A DNA stretch of 64,000 nt from Streptomyces canus (GTDB taxonomy: Bacteria > Actinomycetota > Actinomycetes > Streptomycetales > Streptomycetaceae). Positions within the stretch are counted from its first letter, which is position 1; every line of letters begins with the position of its first letter. Under the pieces are notes generated by a model. It was not told where the DNA came from and ran no database searches. It saw only the letters and a program-made list of their open reading frames with translations. Shown piece after piece: positions 18,656-26,270 of the stretch. The stretch is taken from positions 368,124 through 432,123 of the forward strand of contig NZ_KQ948662.1 in NCBI RefSeq assembly GCF_001514145.1. The letters are read 5' to 3'. A program made the position numbers and the translations under genes.

Positions 18656-19039
18656 ATGGACGAGGATTCCGCACGTGCCGTGTACGACGAGGTGCCGCGT
18701 GTCGAGCTCACGGCCGCCGCCGCCGAGCTGCTGCTCCGGTTGCGCGAGGCGCACGGGCCGCTGATGTTCCACCAGTCCGGCGGCTGCTGCGACGGCAGCG
18801 CGCCGATGTGCTACCCGGCGGGCGAGTTCCGCACCGGTGGCTCGGACGTGCTGCTCGCCGAGCTGGACGTGCCGGGGGTCGAGGAGCCGGTGACGTTCTG
18901 GATGTCGAGGAGCCAGTACGCGGTGTGGAGCCACACCCGGCTGATCGTGGACGTCGTCCAGGGCCGGGGCAGCGGGTTCTCGCTGGAGGCACCCGAGGGG
19001 GTACGTTTCCTCATCCGTTCGCGTGTGGTCGGCGCATAG
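18656..19039 (+). CDS. DUF779 family protein
   Basis: A 127-residue protein with the DUF779 signature GPLMFHQSGGCCDGSAPMCY, a cluster of Cys and His that could bind metal, and later VTFWMSRSQYAVWSHTRLIV. Family members usually sit beside an acetaldehyde-type aldehyde dehydrogenase (exaC-like); none is adjacent here, though an unrelated aldehyde dehydrogenase lies 13 kb away. ATG 18656 gives the normal family start; a GTG at 18638 is in frame. The function is unknown. Confidence 0.82.
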   Translation: MDEDSARAVYDEVPRVELTAAAAELLLRLREAHGPLMFHQSGGCCDGSAPMCYPAGEFRTGGSDVLLAELDVPGVEEPVTFWMSRSQYAVWSHTRLIVDVVQGRGSGFSLEAPEGVRFLIRSRVVGA

Positions 19040-19112
19040 CTCCCCTCTTTCATCGCTGTCTGATGCACTCTTCCTGAGTCCTGGAACAGTTGACGAGACA
19101 TCAGGGAGAGCT

Positions 19113-20351
19113 GTGACACATCGTCAAAGACGTCTCGGCGCAGGCAGATCGGTACTGACGTTTCTCGCGGCACTCGGCACGCTGGCCGGTGCGGCCCTGG
19201 TGGGGGCGGCACCGGCCGGCGCCGCGCAGGGGTGGACACGGCTCGCGACCGGCGTGCAGTACGAGGAGTTCGACATCGACGCGGCCGCGGGGGTGACGCA
19301 CGCCCATGTGATCGGCGTGGACCTGAGCGATCCGGGGGTGCGACTGGAGCTGCTGTATCCGGGGGCGGTGGCCGCGCGGGCCACGGTGTCCCGGCTGGCC
19401 ACCGCGCAGGGCGCGCTCGCGGGGGTGAACGGCGACTTCTTCAACATCACGGAGTCCCAGCACCCGGGCGTCGAGGCCACCGGCGCGAGTGTGGGCCCGG
19501 CGATCGCGCAGGGCCGCGCGCTCAAGGCGGCGGTGCCGAAGGGTCAGCGCTTCGGGCCCGCGCTGCCGTCCGGCACGAGCACGAAGGAGGTGTTCGGCGT
19601 GGGCACGGACCGTCTGGCCCGCCTTGACGACCTGGCGCTCGACGGGTCGGTGCGGACGCCCGAGGGACAGCTGCCGCTCGGCGGGCTGAACCAGTACGCG
19701 CTGCCGGTGGGCTCGGTCGGGGCGTTCACCTCGGACTGGGGCAGCGCCTCCCGGGTGCGGTCGACCTGCGGGACGGACACCGACCGGGCCGCCCCGTGCA
19801 GCACGGACACCTACGAGGTGACGGTCCGCGCCGGGAAGGTCGTGTCCACGGCCGACGCCCCGGGCAGCGGCCCGATCGCCGACGGCACCACCGTGCTCGT
19901 GGGCCGGGAGGCGGGCGCACAGCACCTGCGGAAGCTGTCCGTCGGCGCGTCGGTGACGGTGCGGCACCAACTGGTCGCGGCCTCGGCGAAGCTCCCGTAC
20001 CGCTTCGCGCTCGGTGGCTATCCGGTGCTCGACGACGGCCTCCCGCTGCCCGGCCTCGACGACACGGCGTCGGCCGTGCGCACGGCCGTGGGTGTCGCGG
20101 ACGGCGGACGGCGGCTGTATCTCCTCGCGCTGGACGGGGCGCCGGACTATCGCAGTGGGCTGACGATCGCCGAAGTGGCGGACACCATGCGGACGTTGGG
20201 TTCCGTCGACGCCTTCAGCCTGGACGGCGGGGGTTCCACGACCATGGCCGCCCGGATGCCGGGCACGAGTTCCGTCACCGCCCTCAACCACCCCTCCGGC
20301 GGCGCCGAGCGGCCCGTACCGAACGGCATCGGGGTCTTCTCCACGGCCTGA
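19113..20351 (+). CDS. Secreted phosphodiester glycosidase (NAGPA-domain) family protein
   Basis: A 412-residue exported protein. The signal peptide is residues 1-about 38 (VTHRQRRLGAGRSVLTFLAA...GAAPAGAA). The phosphodiester glycosidase domain follows, with ALAGVNGDFFNI, KLPYRFALGGYPVLDDG, YLLALDGAPDYRSGLTIAEV and the glycine-rich DAFSLDGGGSTTMAAR. GTG 19113 follows AGGGAGAG. Family members cleave phosphodiester-linked sugars (NAGPA uncovers mannose-6-phosphate in animals); bacterial roles in cell-wall or teichoic-acid sugars are suspected. A few bases separate it from the convergent 64-residue membrane protein gene. Confidence 0.85.
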   Translation: MTHRQRRLGAGRSVLTFLAALGTLAGAALVGAAPAGAAQGWTRLATGVQYEEFDIDAAAGVTHAHVIGVDLSDPGVRLELLYPGAVAARATVSRLATAQGALAGVNGDFFNITESQHPGVEATGASVGPAIAQGRALKAAVPKGQRFGPALPSGTSTKEVFGVGTDRLARLDDLALDGSVRTPEGQLPLGGLNQYALPVGSVGAFTSDWGSASRVRSTCGTDTDRAAPCSTDTYEVTVRAGKVVSTADAPGSGPIADGTTVLVGREAGAQHLRKLSVGASVTVRHQLVAASAKLPYRFALGGYPVLDDGLPLPGLDDTASAVRTAVGVADGGRRLYLLALDGAPDYRSGLTIAEVADTMRTLGSVDAFSLDGGGSTTMAARMPGTSSVTALNHPSGGAERPVPNGIGVFSTA

Positions 20352-20353
20352 GG

Positions 20354-20548
20354 TCAGGGGCGCAGACTGCTGACGATGTCGGCCGTCGCCGTGAGGCCGC
20401 TGTGGATGGTGGGCGCGATGCTCGTGCCGGCGAGCAGGAAGCCGAACAGCGCGCACACCAGCGCGTGGGAGACCTTGAGTCCGCCGCTGCGCAGGAAGAT
20501 CACCGCCAGGATCAGCAGCAGAATCACTAGAGAGATGGAAATCGCCAT
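20354..20548 (-). CDS. Small membrane protein, 64 residues
   Basis: A 64-residue protein with two hydrophobic segments: ISISLVILLLILAVIFLRSG at the N-terminus and ALVCALFGFLLAGTSIAP in the middle. A perfect AGGAGG lies 6 bases before ATG 20548, which is strong evidence that it is translated. I recognise this as a type of short protein seen in many Streptomyces but know no function. It is convergent with the phosphodiester glycosidase gene, 2 bp away. Confidence 0.8.
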   Translation of the reverse strand: MAISISLVILLLILAVIFLRSGGLKVSHALVCALFGFLLAGTSIAPTIHSGLTATADIVSSLRP

Positions 20549-20679
20549 GGACAGCCTCCTCCGCCACGCCGCCGGGTCCGTTTCGCGGCGTTCGGCCGTA
20601 AGTGTGGCGTAGCGGAGGGTTCGTCCGGGCGACTGAAGGGTCCTCCGAACGAGTGGTGTCCGCGCTTGTCCCGAGGCGG

Positions 20680-21537
20680 CTATCGGTGGGCGTCCAGGAA
20701 GGCCTCCAGGCCTGCCAGGTCGTCGGTGTTGAGGTAGTCGACGCCGGCAGCGAGAAGCTCGGCCCACAGCGCGTCCCGGGCGGGGCCCGCGAGGTCCGGG
20801 GTGGCCCAGAACCGCACCCTCTGCCCGCGCGCGTGGGCCTGCTGGACGAGGGTCCGCAGCTTCTGCCGCTCGGCGTCGGGGAAGACGCCCTCGCCGAGCC
20901 AGGTGAAGTTGAGCGTCCAGTTGTCGCTGATCAGCGGGATGAGGGAGGCGGGCGCCGAGGTGCCGAGGTCGGCGAGCCGACCGTCGTAGAAGGCCCGGCG
21001 CACGGTCTGGGCCTCCATCGGGACACGGGCGGCGCGGTCGCCGGAGATCACGGCGGTCACCGCGCCGGGGAGAACCCTGCCGTGCACGTACGTCGTGAAC
21101 AGATGCTTGTAGCGGCGCAGATGGCGGTCGAGTTCGAGGTAGGTCGAGGAGCCCTCGGTCTTGATGTCGACGAGCAGTTGCAGGGGACGGCGGTAACCCC
21201 GGTACACCGAGCCGTGGTTGGCCTTGACGATCCTGGCCAGCGGGTCGAGGTAGAGCGACTCGAGGGTGCGCGTCGGGTCGAGGTCGTCCACGGTGTGGCC
21301 GATGAGGAGCTGGTCGCCGACGAGGAAGATGTCGGCCTCGACGCTGCCGAAGCGGTGGTCGAGGGCGTCGAGGAGGGGGCGCGGATGCTCGTAGTCGTTG
21401 TGGGCGTGAGCACGCCACAACGGACGGGGGCGGTGCCTCTGGCTGTCGGCCCAGGCGCTGCCGACGGGCGGGGCGAGCGTCGCCGCGACCGCGGCGCCGA
21501 GGGTGGTGAGGGCTCTGCGACGAGTGATGAGGGCCAT
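20680..21537 (-). CDS. Secreted glycerophosphodiesterase / PI-PLC-like protein
   Basis: A 285-residue protein of the TIM-barrel phosphodiesterase superfamily. It has a Tat-type signal, ITRRRALTTLGAAVAATLAP. The core carries AHAHNDYEHPRPLLDALDHR (catalytic His region), GSVEADIFLVGDQLLIGHTV (Glu/Asp metal ligands and second His) and DYLNTDDLAGLEAFL at the end, as in GDPD enzymes. ATG 21537 follows GGGAGG. It probably hydrolyses a phosphodiester outside the membrane. Exact substrate unknown. Confidence 0.85.
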   Translation of the reverse strand: MALITRRRALTTLGAAVAATLAPPVGSAWADSQRHRPRPLWRAHAHNDYEHPRPLLDALDHRFGSVEADIFLVGDQLLIGHTVDDLDPTRTLESLYLDPLARIVKANHGSVYRGYRRPLQLLVDIKTEGSSTYLELDRHLRRYKHLFTTYVHGRVLPGAVTAVISGDRAARVPMEAQTVRRAFYDGRLADLGTSAPASLIPLISDNWTLNFTWLGEGVFPDAERQKLRTLVQQAHARGQRVRFWATPDLAGPARDALWAELLAAGVDYLNTDDLAGLEAFLDAHR

Positions 21538-21669
21538 GTTCTGCCTCCCTGTGGGGCGGGTCGAAACCACAGGGAGTATGGGGCACTTCAGCCCTCAATG
21601 AACCTGTACATGCCAGGAGTTGGCCGGACTGCCGTCCCTCGTTCACTCCTTCCGCGCGGGCGCACGGAA

Positions 21670-21695
21670 AAGCCCGCCCCAGGTGGGGCGGGCTT
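21670..21695 (-). terminator. Rho-independent-type terminator of the acyl-CoA dehydrogenase operon
   Basis: AAGCCCGCCCC (21670-21680) and GGGGCGGGCTT (21685-21695) form an 11-bp stem with a 4-base loop. It lies 24 bp after the stop at 21719 on the minus strand and is followed by TTTTCC. Confidence 0.85.
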
Positions 21696-21718
21696 CACCG
21701 ACGTTCAGCGGGTGACGC

Positions 21719-22801
21719 TCAAGGTGCCTGGAGGTCGACGAGTTCGGCCAACCGGGCGCGATGCGCGCCCGCCGTGCCGTAGGCGATCGAGTCGGCCTTG
21801 GCCCGCTTCAGATACAGGTGCACCGGGTGCTCCCACGTCATGCCGATCCCCGCGTGCAGCTGGAGCGCCTCCTCGGCGGCGTGCACCGCGACGGACGCCG
21901 CGTAGGCCTGCGCGACGGCGACCGCCACATCGGCGTCCGCACCCGTCGCGAGCGCGTCGGCCGCGTTCCGGGCGGCGGCACGGAGGTTGACGACCTCCAG
22001 CCACAGCTGGGCGAGCCGGTGCTTGAGCGCCTGGAACCCGCCGACGGGCCGGTTGAACTGCTTGCGCTCCTTGAGGTAGCGCACGGTCTCGGTCAACGTC
22101 CATTCGGCAAGCCCGAGTTGCTCGGAGGCGAGCAGTCCGGCACCGGCCCGGAGCGCGCGGTGCACGGCGACCTCGGCGTCGCCCAGCAGGCGGCCCCGCG
22201 CCCCGTCGAGGGTGACGGTCGCGAGCGGACGGGTCAGGTCGAAGGCGACCTGCGGAGTGACGGTCGCGGAGGTAGCGTCCACCGCGTACAGCCCGCCGTC
22301 GTCCGCGGGCACGAGCAGCACGTCGGCCCCCTGAGCGTCCGCGATCGCCGTCAACTCACCGTGCAGAGCCCCGCCTTCGTGGCGTACGACCTTGTAGGCG
22401 CCGCCCGGGGCGACGCTCAGGGAGACGGCGAGGGCGCCGGTCTTCCGTCCGGACGCGAGCTCGGCGAGGAGCTCGTCGGCGTCGCAGGCGAGCAGAGCCT
22501 CGGTGGCGACGACCGCACTGGTGAGATAGGGCACGGGAGCGACCGCGCGGCCCAACTCCTCCAGGACCACGGCGGCTTCGCGATGCGTGGCGCCCTGACC
22601 GCCCTTGTCCTCGGGCACCAGGAGCCCCGCGAGGCCCATGCCGTCGGCGAGGGCCTTCCAGGCCGCGAGGTCGTGCGGGGTGTCCGACTCGGTGCGGGCG
22701 ATCACACCCGGCGCGTCACAGTGGTCCGCGAGGAGGTCCCGTACGGCGGCCCGCAGCGCCTCTTCCTCCTCCGAGTACAGCAGGTCGGGCTGTGCGCTCA
22801 T
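21719..22801 (-). CDS. Acyl-CoA dehydrogenase
   Basis: A 360-residue flavoenzyme of the acyl-CoA dehydrogenase superfamily. The N-terminal helical domain begins MSAQPDLLYSEEEEALRAAV. The C-terminal domain has RYLKERKQFNRPVGGFQALK and EALQLHAGIGMTWEHPVHLY. The ATG at 22801 overlaps the stop of the preceding dehydrogenase (ATGA). Two dissimilar paralogues side by side often form a heteromeric enzyme, as in sterol side-chain degradation (family knowledge). In this copy the usual catalytic Glu position is not obvious, which would fit the non-catalytic partner of such a complex. Confidence 0.88.
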   Translation of the reverse strand: MSAQPDLLYSEEEEALRAAVRDLLADHCDAPGVIARTESDTPHDLAAWKALADGMGLAGLLVPEDKGGQGATHREAAVVLEELGRAVAPVPYLTSAVVATEALLACDADELLAELASGRKTGALAVSLSVAPGGAYKVVRHEGGALHGELTAIADAQGADVLLVPADDGGLYAVDATSATVTPQVAFDLTRPLATVTLDGARGRLLGDAEVAVHRALRAGAGLLASEQLGLAEWTLTETVRYLKERKQFNRPVGGFQALKHRLAQLWLEVVNLRAAARNAADALATGADADVAVAVAQAYAASVAVHAAEEALQLHAGIGMTWEHPVHLYLKRAKADSIAYGTAGAHRARLAELVDLQAP

Positions 22802-23979
22802 CGGGACAGGTCCTTCCAGGCGACGTCCTTGTCGGTACGCGGCTCGGCCGGCAGGCCCAGGACGCGCTCGGCGACGATGTTCAGCAGGACCTCGCTGGTC
22901 CCGCCCTCGATGCTGTTGCCCTTGGAGCGCAGATAGCGGTAGCCGGCGTCACGGCCGGTGAAGTCCACCAGCTCCGGGCGCCGCAGGGTCCAGTCGTCGT
23001 ACAACAGGCCCTCCTCGCCGCGCACTTCGACCTCCAGGCCGCTGATCTCCTGGTTGAGGCGGGCGAAGGCGAGCTTCATGCCGGCGCCCTCGGGTCCCGG
23101 CTGTCCTGCGACGAGCTGCTGTCGCAGGCGCTCCGCGGTGAGGCGGGCCACCTCGGAGTCGACCCAGAGCTTCAGCAGGCGCTGGTGCAGGTCCTGGGTG
23201 CGCAGTTCGGGGCGCTCGCGCCAGGTCTTCGAGACCGGGCCGATCATGCCGCCCTCGCGGGGCAGCCGCATGCCGCCGATCGCGACGCGCTCGTTGTTCA
23301 GCGTGGTCTGCGCGACCTTCCAGCCGTCGCCGACCTCGCCGAGCCGGCAGGTGTCGGGGATGCGGACGTCGGTGAGGAAGACCTCGTTGAACTCGGCCTC
23401 GCCGGTGATCTGGCGCAGCGGCCGCACCTCGACACCCGGGTCGGTCATGTCGCAGAGGAAGTAGGTGATGCCCGCGTGCTTGGGCACGTCCGGGTCGGTG
23501 CGGGCGATGAGGATGGCCCAGCGGGAGTTGTGGGCGCCGGACGTCCACACCTTCTGCCCGTTGACCACCCAGCTGTCGCCCTCCCGCACGGCCCGGGTGC
23601 CGAGCGCGGCGAGGTCGGATCCGGCACCGGGCTCGCTGAACAGCTGGCACCAGACCTCCTCCCCCACCCACAGAGGCCGCAGGAAGCGCTGCTTCTGCTC
23701 CTCGGTGCCATACCTGAGGATCGTCGGCGCGGCCATGCCGAGCCCGATGCCGTTGCGCCGCGGATCGTTGTCGGGAGCGCCCGCGGCCTCCAACTCGGCG
23801 TCCACGACGGCCTGGAGGGAGCGGGGCGCGTTGAGGCCGCCGAGGCCCTGCGGATAGTGCACCCAGGCGAGCCCCGCGTCGAAGCGGGCCTTGAGGAAGT
23901 CGAGCCGGTCCGTGGTCGCGAGCGGGTGCGCGGCCAGCAACTCGGCGGTGCGGCGCTTGAGTTCGGCTGCGTCGGTCAT
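22798..23979 (-). CDS. Acyl-CoA dehydrogenase
   Basis: A 393-residue acyl-CoA dehydrogenase. Motifs include WCQLFSEPGAGSDLAALGTR (FAD/substrate loop), SWVVNGQKVWTSGAHNSRWA and the C-terminal LRSKGNSIEGGTSEVLLNIV, where EGGTSE is the family FAD-binding end. ATG 23979 overlaps the upstream oxidoreductase stop (ATGA), and its own stop overlaps the next dehydrogenase. It probably oxidises an acyl-CoA together with its neighbour. The chain type is unknown. Confidence 0.9.
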   Translation of the reverse strand: MTDAAELKRRTAELLAAHPLATTDRLDFLKARFDAGLAWVHYPQGLGGLNAPRSLQAVVDAELEAAGAPDNDPRRNGIGLGMAAPTILRYGTEEQKQRFLRPLWVGEEVWCQLFSEPGAGSDLAALGTRAVREGDSWVVNGQKVWTSGAHNSRWAILIARTDPDVPKHAGITYFLCDMTDPGVEVRPLRQITGEAEFNEVFLTDVRIPDTCRLGEVGDGWKVAQTTLNNERVAIGGMRLPREGGMIGPVSKTWRERPELRTQDLHQRLLKLWVDSEVARLTAERLRQQLVAGQPGPEGAGMKLAFARLNQEISGLEVEVRGEEGLLYDDWTLRRPELVDFTGRDAGYRYLRSKGNSIEGGTSEVLLNIVAERVLGLPAEPRTDKDVAWKDLSR

Positions 23980-24944
23980 GCCTGTGCTCCCGTGGGTACG
24001 ACGGCGATCCGGCCGGTGGTCACCCCGTCGCCGAGGCGCTGTACGGCGTCCGCGGCCGCGGCGAGCGGCACCCGCTCGCTGACCAGCGGCTTGATCGCGC
24101 CCCGGGCGGCCAGTTCGGTGAGCTGCTCGTGGCAGTGCTGGACCAGCTTCGGGTTCTTGGTGTTGTACAGGCCCCAGTGCAGGCCCAGGATCGCGTAGTT
24201 CTTCACCAGGGCGTGGTTGAGACCGGGGCTCGGGATGGTCCCGCTGGCGAAGCCGACGACCACGATCCGCCCTTCGAAGGCGACGACCTTGGTCGACTGC
24301 GTGTAGGCCTCGCCGCCCACGGGGTCGTAGATCACATCGGCGCCCCGGCCCCCGGTGGCCTCCTTCACGGCGGCGACGACGTCCTCGCTCCGCCGGTCGA
24401 CCACCACGTCACAGCCCAGCTCCCGGGCGACGGCCGCCTTCTCGGCACCGCCGACGACACCGATGACGGTGGCCCCGGCCGCCTTCCCGAGCTGCACCGC
24501 CGCGCTGCCGACCCCTCCTGCGGCAGCGTGGACGAGCAGCGTCTCCCCGGCCTCCAGGTGGGCCCGCCGGTGCAGCCCGAACCAGCCCGTCTGGTAGCCG
24601 ATGTGCAGGGCGGCGGCCTCGGCGTCGTCCAGCGAGTCCGGCGCGGACAGCAGAGCGGCGGCGTCGGCGACGGCGTACTCGGCGAAACCGCCGTGCGGCA
24701 GTGCCGGGTTGGCGATCACGCGGCGCCCGTCCTCGGTCTCGCCGCAGATCTCCACACCCGGCGTGAAGGGCAGCGGCGGCCGGACCTGGTAGTGGCCGCG
24801 GCACATCAGCACGTCCGGGAAGTTGATGTTCGCGGCGCGCACCTTCAGCAGGACCTGGCCGTCACCGGGAACGGGCTGCGCCACGTCCGCGAGGCGCATC
24901 ACCTCGCTCGGCTCGCCGTTCTCGTGCACTTGCCAAGCCTGCAT
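23976..24944 (-). CDS. NADPH:quinone oxidoreductase-like zinc-free MDR protein
   Basis: A 322-residue medium-chain dehydrogenase/reductase of the quinone oxidoreductase type. It shows FPDVLMCRGHYQVRPPLPFT, ETLLVHAAAGGVGSAAVQLG (NADPH-binding AAGGVG) and GGRGADVIYDPVGGEAYTQS. ATG 24944 has GGAGG 7 bases upstream. It is the first gene of an operon with two acyl-CoA dehydrogenases, all joined by 4-bp overlaps, which suggests reduction of an enoyl or quinone intermediate in the same acyl-CoA pathway. Confidence 0.88.
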   Translation of the reverse strand: MQAWQVHENGEPSEVMRLADVAQPVPGDGQVLLKVRAANINFPDVLMCRGHYQVRPPLPFTPGVEICGETEDGRRVIANPALPHGGFAEYAVADAAALLSAPDSLDDAEAAALHIGYQTGWFGLHRRAHLEAGETLLVHAAAGGVGSAAVQLGKAAGATVIGVVGGAEKAAVARELGCDVVVDRRSEDVVAAVKEATGGRGADVIYDPVGGEAYTQSTKVVAFEGRIVVVGFASGTIPSPGLNHALVKNYAILGLHWGLYNTKNPKLVQHCHEQLTELAARGAIKPLVSERVPLAAAADAVQRLGDGVTTGRIAVVPTGAQA

Positions 24945-25004
24945 GGGGGGCCTCCACGGGACTGCGTCGTCATGCCGGGGTCTGACCGGGGTCCTCCGCA
25001 TACT

Positions 25005-25016
25005 AAGCGGTCGCTT
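25005..25016 (-). promoter_or_regulatory. TetR-type operator over the acyl-CoA operon promoter
   Basis: AAGCGGTCGCTT has palindromic arms AAGCG/CGCTT. On the minus strand it runs into TTAGTATG, which looks like a -10 element (TAGTAT), about 60 bp before ATG 24944. Such AAGCG-N2-CGCTT sites are typical of TetR repressors of acyl-CoA metabolism; no such regulator is adjacent. Confidence 0.55.
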
Positions 25017-25080
25017 GCCGATCAGGGAACAGCCCGCCGGTGAAAGTCTCGGCATACCGATATCTGGGAGTCGGTTGCTT

Positions 25081-25275
25081 CTACAGCCCGAGGTCGAGGG
25101 CAAGGCACGAGTAGTACTTCCAGTCGCCCTCGGGGCCGTACGAGGCGTTGGCCCCGCCACCCGGGGCGGCGTCCGCGCCTTCGGTCATGTCCTCGAAGCG
25201 GATGCGTTCGGGGAGGCTGCCGAAGCGCAGGTGCCGTGCCGCCGCACCGGCGTCCAGGGTGACGTCCTTGCTCAT
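25081..25275 (-). CDS. Short ORF of unknown function, 64 residues
   Basis: A 64-residue peptide beginning MSKDVTLDAGAAARHLRFGS and ending GDWKYYSCLALDLGL. ATG 25275 has GGAG 8 bases upstream. It is charged, with one Cys near the end and no membrane segment. It lies 97 bp downstream of the prephenate dehydratase gene on the same strand. Precursor-like layout (charged N-terminus, Gly/Ala-rich middle, hydrophobic C-terminus) is visible, but no RiPP enzyme is nearby. Treat as a probable small protein. Confidence 0.5.
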   Translation of the reverse strand: MSKDVTLDAGAAARHLRFGSLPERIRFEDMTEGADAAPGGGANASYGPEGDWKYYSCLALDLGL

Positions 25276-25372
25276 GGCCGTTCTCCACTTCGTCGGAGGA
25301 CCACCAGCGTGCGCGCGCAGCGCGTCACCTGTCAAGGCGGTGACGCCACGGCCGGCGCCCGTCCGACGCCCT

Positions 25373-26209
25373 TCAGTGCTCCAGCCGGTGCGGATGCGAG
25401 GGATACACGCCCAGAATGCGCACTTCGGTGGAGAAGAACCCCAGTTCGTGCAGGGCGAGGGCGACGTGCTGCTCGTCGGGGTGGCCCTCGATCTCGGCGT
25501 AGAAGCGACTGGCATTCAGCCCCGCGCCGATCTGATAGCTCTCGATCTTGGTGAGGTTCACCCCGCTGGTGGCGAACCCGCCGAGCGCCTTGAAGAGCGC
25601 GCTGGGGATGTTGCGCACGGAGAAGAACAGGCTCGTCATCGTCGGTTCCCCGGTGTGCGGGGCCACGACGGCCTCCCGGGACAGGACGACGAAGCGGGTG
25701 GTGTTGTCCGGGTCGTCCTCGACCCCGGAGCGCAGCACGTCGAGACCGTACAGCCCGGCCGCGGCGGGCGGGGCGAGCGCCGCGTGCCGCGGATCGGCCA
25801 GCTCGGCCACCTCGCGCGCCGCTCCGGCCGTGTCGTCGGTGACGAGGGTGCGCCAGCCGCCCTCCCGCAGCACCTTGCGGCACTGCCCGAGGGCGTGCAC
25901 ATGGCTGCGCACGCACTCCACCTGATCCGGTGTCGCCCCGGGCACGCCCATCAGGTCGAAGCGGATGGCGAGGAAGTGCTCGGCGATGATGAACAGCCCC
26001 GACTCGGGCAGCAGATGATGGACGTCGGCCACCCGTCCGGCCGCGGAGTTGTCCACCGGGATCACGGCGACGTCGGCGGTGCCGAGCGTCACCGCGTCCA
26101 GAGCCTGCTCGAAACTCGTGCAGGGCTGCTCGGCGCACCCGGGGTACAGGGTGTGCGCGGCGGTCGCCGAGTTGGATCCGGGTTCACCTTGGTAAGCGAC
26201 GGTCGTCAC
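25373..26209 (-). CDS. pheA: Prephenate dehydratase (non-canonical regulatory motif)
   Basis: A 278-residue enzyme converting prephenate to phenylpyruvate for phenylalanine synthesis. The dehydratase domain (1-about 180) has VAYQGEPGSNSATAAHTLYP and the catalytic NTTRF (Thr-Arg-Phe). The ACT domain follows with GVNLTKIESYQIGAGLNASR. The usual effector motif ESRP is ESYQ, as in many proteobacterial-type enzymes, so feedback by phenylalanine may differ. It could be a second, specialised PheA rather than the housekeeping one. Pmt lies upstream on the same strand, 61 bp away. Confidence 0.88.
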   Translation of the reverse strand: MTTVAYQGEPGSNSATAAHTLYPGCAEQPCTSFEQALDAVTLGTADVAVIPVDNSAAGRVADVHHLLPESGLFIIAEHFLAIRFDLMGVPGATPDQVECVRSHVHALGQCRKVLREGGWRTLVTDDTAGAAREVAELADPRHAALAPPAAAGLYGLDVLRSGVEDDPDNTTRFVVLSREAVVAPHTGEPTMTSLFFSVRNIPSALFKALGGFATSGVNLTKIESYQIGAGLNASRFYAEIEGHPDEQHVALALHELGFFSTEVRILGVYPSHPHRLEH

Positions 26210-26270
26210 GGGGTTCGTTCTCTTGTCGTCGGGCGGCAGAAGCTCCGTAACGTACCAGGGACGCTCCGCC

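Noticed and set aside
25081..25275. RiPP precursor peptide
   Set aside because: The layout is suggestive, but no radical SAM, cyclase, protease or transporter is adjacent, so only an unknown short ORF is claimed.
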